This document shows positions 34,401 to 43,400 of a stretch of 60,000 nucleotides of DNA, in pieces. This DNA is from Nematostella vectensis. Taxonomy: Eukaryota > Cnidaria > Anthozoa > Actiniaria > Edwardsiidae. The stretch is from assembly GCF_932526225.1 (NCBI RefSeq), contig NC_064048.1:9884515-9944514 (forward strand). The letters are read 5' to 3'. The first letter of the stretch is position 1; every line of letters begins with the position of its first letter. The notes beneath the pieces are model-generated. The model was not told where the DNA came from. It saw only the letters and a program-made list of their open reading frames with translations, and did not search any database. Made by a program: the position numbers and the translations under genes.

Positions 34401-37400
34401 CAAGGCAAAAGGGCAAAACGTAAGGACAGAGAAAAAAGGCAACTGTCGCATTTTCCCTTACGTTAAAATGCCAGACCGGAAAAAATTATCTCCATTAAGA
34501 ACACACAGCGAGTTTTTGAGAGATGCAAAGAGCGCTGCGCAGTCTCCGAGTAAAGCTACTACTGTAGATGGCGTGAAAGGTATAAGCATGGCATTTGGAT
34601 TTCCAGGTTTTAATATTGTCAAAGGAATGGCAATTGATTATATGCACGCTGTTTTGTTAGGAGTAATGAAACAATTACTGTGCTACTGGTTCGACAAGAA
34701 ACACAAGAAATGTTCTTGGTATTGTGGAAATAGCGTCAAAGCATGTGACGAACGGCGTGAGAGGATAAAACCGCCAAACTACGTCAGCAGGATACCAAGA
34801 AGTGTTGAGGAACGGTCGCATTACAAAGCGTCTGAGTTACGAACCTGGCTACTTTATTATTCCTTGCCTGTAATGCAGGGTATTTTGCCAAATGAACACT
34901 ATCAGCACTTAATGCTTTTTGTGTGTGGTGTTTATATGTTGCTTAAAGAGTCAATTTCTCCAATGGAGATAAACAAGGCTAATCAGCTATTGGAACATTT
35001 TTGTCTTCGAGCTCAAGGACTCTACGATGACAGATTTATGACTTTTAATCTTCATCAGCTTTTACATCTTGCTGATTCTGTTAGATTCAACGGCCCTCTT
35101 TTCAGTAATTCTTGTTTTTTCTACGAGGACTTAAATGGAGACTTAAGAAGCCTCTTTCATGGTTCACAAAATGTTGAGGGCCAAATTGTTAGAGCTGTTT
35201 CCATTTTACAACATTTACCAGAAATGATTGAAAATGTGACGGATTTAAACGTAAAACACTTTTGTCAGTCATTAACTCAAAAACGAAGGGTTGGGCATGT
35301 GAGCGAGGAAATTGATGAGAATCTAAAGCTTCAGGTACTGGGATCTCTTAAACCTTATATCATCAGCGCTCTCCAGGAAGTTGAACAACTACAAATAATT
35401 GCTGGAAATGTGGCAATATTCGACATAATGTACAAATGTTTTTACCGATTAAAACGTGGCGATAACATTATCCACAGTGCAGGATACACCCGAGTAACAA
35501 AACGAAATTCGACTGTTGTACAGTTTACAAAGCCTGATGATGATGAGATGGCTTATGGGTCCGTCCTCTATTTTGTCAAGTACAAAAAGCCCTGCCGAAG
35601 CTCTACCTGCGAGGTGGTTTGCCAGTGTACTGAGCATGGTTATGTAGCTATGATAGAGGAATATGAAATACTGCACTCTAAACACTTATCCAGCTCAGAC
35701 TTGAGAGGACCAAAAGCAGAAGTCAGGCATCTGATTCCCATGAACAGGAAACCGTTAGGCATTGTTTGCGTACCTGTTCATACACTAATTCAGACATGTT
35801 TTTTTATTGACACTGGTAATGACAATTGTTTTTTTCTTGGGATACCTCCCAATAGGATTGAGCGAGAATGAGAATTTTTTTTTCCCGCAAAGACAATATA
35901 GAGTGAGAATCACAATGTAAATTTACCTTATATAATTAATCCTAATTCCAAACTGCACCCAAAATTAAATATCATTAGAAATATACCGTATTACTTATCA
36001 CTGGTACTTTTCATAATTGTTTTTACAGATTTTTTATTTAGTTAATTAATTATTTATTTATAAATAAATTTTTTGTGATTTCAAGAATAATGACCCATTA
36101 CCATAAATATTATTTTTATTATTAGTTCATACAATGGGTATGTGAATAGGTTAAAGTATTTTTGAATACGAAATTAATAGAAGAGCCCTGAATGAAGGTA
36201 TGCTTTTTTGAAAGTATAGGTATGTAAAGGCATGCATTTTTTCAATACCAAATACAGCAATGAGATGGGTGTGTTTTTGGTATGTTAGAATGGGTATGTA
36301 AATAGTATGTATTTTCACATACCAAATACATAGATGGCCTAATACTGCCATTTTTTTGGGTATAAAAGTATAGGTATGTGAAAGATATGTTTTTTTTACA
36401 TACCAAATACATAGATCAACGGCAAATGTTTGGGATGAAAGAATGGGTATATATTAGGTTTGTATTTTTACATACCAAATACATAGATATGGATTAAAGA
36501 GAACGGTATGTTTTTGGTATGTAAGAATGGATATGTAATTGATATGTATTTTTACATACCAAATACACAGACGTCTAAAAGAGAAGGGGTATGTTTTTGG
36601 TGTGTAAGGACAGATATATAAAAGGTATGTATTTTTACATACCAAATACATAGAAGTGCATTGGATAGGATTGGTATGTTTTTGGTATGTAAGTGTGGGT
36701 GAATAAAAGGCATGTATTTTTACATACCAAATACATAGATGGCTAAAAGAAAAGGGTATGTTTAGGGTATGTAAGTATAGGTATGTAAAAGGTATGTATT
36801 TTTTTACATACCCAATACATATCCAGTACAAAAAAGACATGCCTTTTACATACAGGTTACATACCAAATACATACTTTTCATTTTGTGTGGGATTTTTAT
36901 CCATTTATTTAAGATTAATGAAATGTATTACATAATGAGAAATAAAAGCAATACCTGTGTTTTACAGTTTTATACAAATTCACCAAATACTTTTATGCTC
37001 CTTTTGCCTTTTTTTTTTCTTTTTCAGGAAACTTATATTTCAACATCTTCCGTGGTCCAATAGAGCTTCTCATGGGTATTGTGATAGGCATCCTTGTTGG
37101 TGTTGTGTGCTGGTATCTACCAAACAACCAAGAGGTATGCTAAAAATGTGCTGTAAAGCCGGTGAATAAGCCCTCTGTCATTGATACACCAGGAGCGCAA
37201 TAGGGGACTCTCACTAAGAGATCACGTGACTGTTTGGGGAGCAAACTAGCGCACGGTAAGTCTTTAGCGGCCAAATTACAACAACAAAAAGCAACTTATT
37301 TATTGCTTATGAAAAAAGCCAGAATTCTTTTATTTCAGAAAAAAAATTAATTTCATTTAAAAATGTTATTTTTTCTTCCCTCTCCAGTGTGACAGGCGCA

Positions 37401-40400
37401 GTTATTTCTAATTTTTTGTTTGATTATTTTGTTTTGAATTTGCCACCCAGAAAGGTCACGTGATCTCTTAGTGCAATGCCCCTATATACATTCTGCTTGA
37501 TGCCACCCTCAGTGACAGTCATTTCTGACAATACACACAAGGGGGCACTTGATTATGAGCCTTGCTCTGTTGTGTCTTCCGCACCAGTACAACTTAGTTA
37601 GTGGATGTTACTATAACAACATGGGCAGGGCAGCAGCAGGCCTTGGATAACTGGTGAGGGGTGTACACAATACGGAGACGTTAACATAAATGGGGGGGGG
37701 GCACTGCCACGCCCTATTCGTTATTTCTTATAACTGTTTTATAAATGGGGGGGAGTCTGTCCTGCCTCCTATGGCTCAACAGCACTGGATATCTGCAATA
37801 TTTGTAGCTAAATATTCTCGATTTGTTGGCTTTTTTCTGCTAATTTATTTGGAGGGATATGTCATTCTTTGCTTTTTCCCTCAGACCAACAGGCTGGGTA
37901 ACAGGTTTGTCCTACTCGCTGCTTTTGCTCTGCTTTCTGTATTTGGATGCAATGCTGCAGAATTCTCTGGGGCTGGTGCACTTGGAGTACTCTCTATGGC
38001 AACCATAGCGGGGCATGGCTGGGGTGATGATGAGAAGATAGCAGTCTCTCGTGCCATGGCTGTACTGTGGGAGTTCTTCCAGCCCCTTCTGTTTGGTCTT
38101 ATTGGTGCTGAGGTCACTTGGGAATACATGGATGTGAGCCTTGTAGGTGGGTATCTTGACTTCTTAGACCTAGTATTATACTATATACTAGTATTATACT
38201 ATATACTTTAAACTGCATGCTATGTATACACTACTATATACTTTAAACTGCATGCTATACTAGATTATCTTTAAAATATGATTGAAAAATATGATTCCTT
38301 GTTTCCAGTGATAAGACTAATGATTCCACAGGTGTCCCAAGTTCAGTGGTCTTCTCGTATGAAACCGCTTTGATACTACAGTTTGTCTCTGTGTCGTTTT
38401 CATTCCTATTTGAGCCATTTTGGAAGTTCAGAGGAAGGTCCGAAAACGACTAAAATGGGAAAGAAAACGACTCAGAGACTTCTTGTAAGACTTCAGCCTT
38501 TATTATTCACCAAAATCCACTACTAATTCTTTTATTTTTAATACGTTTTATGTCCATATATAAACTTTAGTATTGAAGCAGTTTCATAGGAGAAGACCAC
38601 TGAACTTGGGGCACCTGTGATGATTCTGAATAATTGTTAAGTCCTAGCACCCAACCAGTACGACACAAAATCACCAACACATTAGTGCCTGCTTAGAATC
38701 AACCAATTGGTGTATCTTGATCGACAGGTCGTTGTATAGGAGCACTCTGCATCAGTCTCCTTGTCCGAATGATGATAACAGGTGTTCTTATGGCTGGGAA
38801 CAACTTAACTCTAAAGGAGAAAGTATTTGTTGCTATTGCTTGGCTTCCTAAAGCGACAGTTCAGGTAAGGTTTTTCATTAGAAACCAACTACTTTTTTGT
38901 TGTAATATGTATATTGCCCTCCTTGGGTTCCCTGTGGCCCCTGATGTTTGATTGGGACCCCCCGTAGGGGCTGGTTCCTCGTTGAAGCTCGGAGTTAGTT
39001 GTAATTTAGATTTTGAGAAATATTAGTTGAATTAAACCACGAATTGAAAGCATAATCGTGAGGATCTGAACTTATAACTTGGTGTCAGAAGTCAAGTAAA
39101 AGTTTAACGAGAATCAAGGTAAAGAATATCGAGAAAAGAATTGAAATTATGGCAGAAGTAGAGTCGCACAGGACTCCTGGTCCACTGGTGCTGGATGCCC
39201 AAGCCTCAGAAAATTGGAGGAAATTTATTATGCAGTTCGAAATTTACCTAGTGGCGAAAGGAAAGGATGAGAAACCTGACAAGTTGAAGGTGAACTTGCT
39301 ACTCAATTGTGCTGGAGCAGATGCAATTGAAGAATATAGTCATTTTGTTTTCAACGAAGGAGAAAGCAATGAATCTTATGAAGATGTGTGTAGAAAGTTC
39401 AAGGAACACTGTCAGGGAGCAAGAAACGTCATCTATGAGCGCCTTGTGTTTAATCAAAGAAACCAGAAAGAAGGTGAGAGGATGGACAATTTCGTGAGTG
39501 AGCTGAAACGCTTATCGTTGACATGTGAGTTTGGGACCCTCAGAGATTCACTGATCAGAGATCGTATCGTGGGAGGGGTGCTCTCGAATGAGTTGAGAGG
39601 GGAGTTGTTGAAAAAGCCAGATTTGACACTCCAAAGTGCCCATGATTACTGTAGAACCTATGAAGCTGCTGAGTTGCAGAAATTCAAGTTTGCTTCACCA
39701 ACTGGTTCACAGCAGCCATTGAGTGTACACCCAGTTCAAGGAAAGGAGAGAGCACCTAATCCTACCTGTAAGTTTTGTGGTTTTCAGCACCGTTTCACAA
39801 AACCAAGTATTTGTCCTGCCTTAAGAAAGAAATGTAGAAATTGCCAACAAGAGGGACACTTTGCAAAGTTGTGTCCTCTTAAGGGTAAGAAAGAAACACC
39901 GGTCAGCACAGTAGAGCAAGAAAACCAGGTTGAGAGTATGGGCCAAGGTGATCGTGGGGGTGATCCACACTTATACTTTGGATCAGTAGAACTTGGGACT
40001 GTTTCCAGCCCCAATAGCACAAAGAAGAGCGTGATTACCCTTAGGATTGCACAAAAAGAGGTGAAAGTCAAAGCTGATACAGGTGCAGAGGCCAATGTGA
40101 TGCCATATCATGTATATAAGGCCATCACTACACAACCGCTACGAAAGATTCATCAGCCTCTTAAAGGATGGCTCGCAGACAAGGCAATTCATCCTGTTGG
40201 ATGTGTTCGCCTTCCAACCCAGTACAAGAACCGAAAAATAGATCTGCTGTACCTTGTTGTGCATGGAGAGTTTACACCCCTGTTGAGTTGTGAAGCCTGC
40301 CTAGACTTAGAGGTGCTCAAGTTTATGAATCTTGACCTGATAGACACACCAGAAAGACTGGCCGAGGAGACCACACAAGGGAATGGCAACAAGCCGAATG

Positions 40401-43400
40401 CAGAATTGTTGGTAGAAGATCCGGTTCTATCCCAGTACCAAGATTGTTTTAGTAACAAACCGGGAAGACTGCCAAACAAGGTACACCTAGAGATAGATCC
40501 ATCAGTGCCTGCAGTAGTCCACCCCCCTAGGAAGATCCCCATATCCCTGCTTGAACCGACAAGAGAAAAACTCCAAGAGATGGAACAAGATGGGATTATC
40601 GTTAAAGAAGAAGAGCACACACCGTGGGTGTCTTCAATGTTGGTTGTTGACAAACGAAAAGAGAAGGACAGAGCCAACCCACCATCTAAAGACAGTGTCC
40701 GTATCTGCATCGATCCCAGGGATCTGAATAAGGCCCTCAAGAGGCCACACTACCCCATGGTCACTGTTGAGCAAGTTGCCAATCGCCTTTCTGGAGCTAC
40801 AATGTTCACCACACTGGATGCATGCAGTGGATACTGGCAGGTGGAGGTAGATGAGGAAAGCTCGAAACTTCTGACATTCAACACACCTTGGGGACGGTAT
40901 AGATTTACACGGCTGCCATTTGGAATTTCATCTGCTCCTGAGATATACCAACGAGAGATGGACAGGCTCTTCGCTGGAGTTGCAGTTGAAATAATTGTTG
41001 ATGATTTTTTAATCCATGGAAAAGATATAAGTGATGTTGATAGGAAGATGATAGCAGTACTTGAAAGAAGCAGAGAGGTGGGCCTGAAATTTAATCCAAA
41101 GAAGATCAAGCTTCGAGTTCCAGAAGTAAGCTATGTCGGACATGTGTTCACATCCGAGGGTTTGAAACCAGATCCTGAGAAAGTGCGTGCAATTAGTGAG
41201 ATGCCACCCCCATCAGACAAAGATGGCGTGCAGCGATTCTTAGGAACAATCAACTACTTGGACAAGTTCATTGAACACAAAGCTGATCTGCAAGGCCCAA
41301 TCTCCCAGCTGACCCAGCAAGTAGCAGCTTTCACCTGGGAGAAGCCTCAACAAGAGGCATTCGAGAAGCTCAAAGCTGTGATCACCCATGCACCAGTGTT
41401 GGCCTATTTTGACAATCACAAACAGACCATTCTGAATGTAGATGCGAGTAGCACTGGCCTTGGTGCAGTCATCATCCAAGAGGGTAAGCCGATTGCCTTT
41501 GGTTCAAAGACTTTGTCGTCTTGTGAGCAGAGATATGCTAACATTGAAAGAGAGTTGTTAGCTATACTATGGGGAGCAGACAAGTTCCACACGTATGTAT
41601 ATGGCAGGCGAGTGATTGTAGAAACTGATCACAAACCATTGGAGGCAATTTTTAGGAAGCCCCTAAATGAATGCCCACCACGATTGCAGAGAATGCTTCT
41701 GAAGCTAACCAAGTATGATTTGGATGTGAGATATGTCCCAGGCAAGAAACAAATCATCTCTGATTGTTTGAGTAGAGCCCCACTCACTGACACTACGCCA
41801 GTAAGTGAACCAGAGGATGTGATTGGAATCAATCTGATTGAAAATCTGGGAATTGAGAATTCCACATTAAAGAAATTCAGAGATGCATCAAGTAACGGTG
41901 AAACCTCAAGAGTAGTAATGGAATATGTCCTAGAGGGTTGGCCAGAAGACAAGGATCAGGTTGACGAACTGGCAAGAGAATACTGGAATTACAAGGAAGA
42001 GCTTAGTGTTGAAGATGGTTTGCTGTTCAAATCTGATAGAATTGTAGTACCAAGATCCATGAGAGCTGAAGTACTTGAAGATATACATGGAGCACACATG
42101 GGTGAGAGTAAGAGTCTGAGTTTGGCAAGAGACTATGTCTTTTGGCCCTCCATGACTGCCCATATTAAGGACCGAGTACGTTCATGTCAGATTTGTAATG
42201 CATTCCGCAACCAACAGCAGAGAGAAACCCTACATCCACATGACCTTCCAGGTCTACCGTGGCAGGTTGTTGGAACTGACCTTTTTGAATTTGCTGGCCA
42301 TTCCTACTTGATTGTGGTTGATTTCTATTCGAAGTATTTTGAAGTTGAACTACTTCGGCAGTCCACTGCCATGTGTGTTGTCAACACCTTGAAGCAAATC
42401 TTTGCAAGATTTGGCATTCCAGCCAAAGTGATCAGCGACAATGGCCCACAATATAGTAACACCCGCAATATTTCAGTACTACCCATGAGTTTAAGCAGTT
42501 TGCAGAAGCTTGGGGATTCCAGCATGTAACCAGCTCACCCGAGTATCCCCAGTCCAATGGTGCTGCGGAAAGAGCTGTCCAGACTGCAAAGCGAATCTTT
42601 AAGAAAGCAGCAGCAGAGAATAAAGACCCATTTGAAGGTTTATTAAAGTACAGAAATACACCTTTTGACGACATAGGTGTCTCACCTGCCCAACTACTCA
42701 TGAGTAGGCGTACACGTTCAACACTACCTACCCATCGACGTTTGTTGGTACCTCACCCAGTAGACCCTCACAGAGTGGTAAAGGCATTAGCCCATCGACA
42801 AGCAAGTTCACGGATGAGCTATGATCAACACAGCCGGGACCTTCCCCCTTTGGAAGTTGGGGACAAAGTTAGAGTTCGTGTAAACAAAGATAAAGAATGG
42901 TGTAAAGCAGAAGTCCTGCCAAGGTCATATGTAGTTGAAGATGAGAAAGGACGTGTATTTCGAAGAAATCGAAGGCACATCATTTCTGTCCCGAAGGACA
43001 CACCCATGAATCCGAAGATGCCAGTGGCTCCCACATACATGAGTCCTCAACCTCAAGTGGTCGCTAGGAAAGCGCAGATCAATGAACCGCCAAGTCCATT
43101 GAAAGTACAGGAAGATCAGAGAGAAACAGAAGCACATTCACCCATCAGAACAAGAGCTGGTCGTGAAGTGAAGAAGCCACAAAGACTTATTGAACAATGT
43201 TAAGAACATTTTTTGGGTTTTCTTTGAACATTTATTGAAGTTTTGAAAGGGGGGAGATGTTGTAATATGTATATTGCCCTCCTTGGGTTCCCTGTGGCCC
43301 CTGATCTTTGATTGGGACCCCCCGTAGGGGCTGGTTCCTCGTTGAAGCTCGGAGTTAGTTGTAATTTAGATTTTGAGAAATATTAGTTGAATTAAACCAC

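Larger units (their letters stand above)
25302..36876. mobile_element. CACTA/EnSpm-type DNA transposon carrying transposase and BEN genes
   Basis: An 11.6 kb unit lies wholly within SLC9B intron 2. Two divergent genes occupy the centre, a transposase (plus) and a BEN-domain gene (minus). Each flank is an array of GGTATGTAA / TTACATACC repeats. Ends pair imperfectly: left GTATGTAAAGGGGATGTAAA and right, reversed, GTATGTAACCTGTATGTAAA. Subterminal repeats, a large DDE transposase and a second gene are the classical CACTA layout. The exact limits are uncertain by about 15 bp and no 3-bp target duplication could be fixed. An unrelated inverted-repeat element is nested at 28937-30215. Confidence 0.8.

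Noticed and set aside
36454-36882. 142-codon minus-strand ORF rich in Tyr, Ile and His
   Set aside because: Translation of the CACTA right subterminal repeats; no domain, and it changes with each repeat unit.
37211-37215. CACTA string taken as the end of a CACTA element
   Set aside because: Inverted similarity extends outward beyond CACTA and no 3-bp duplication flanks it, so it may be coincidental.
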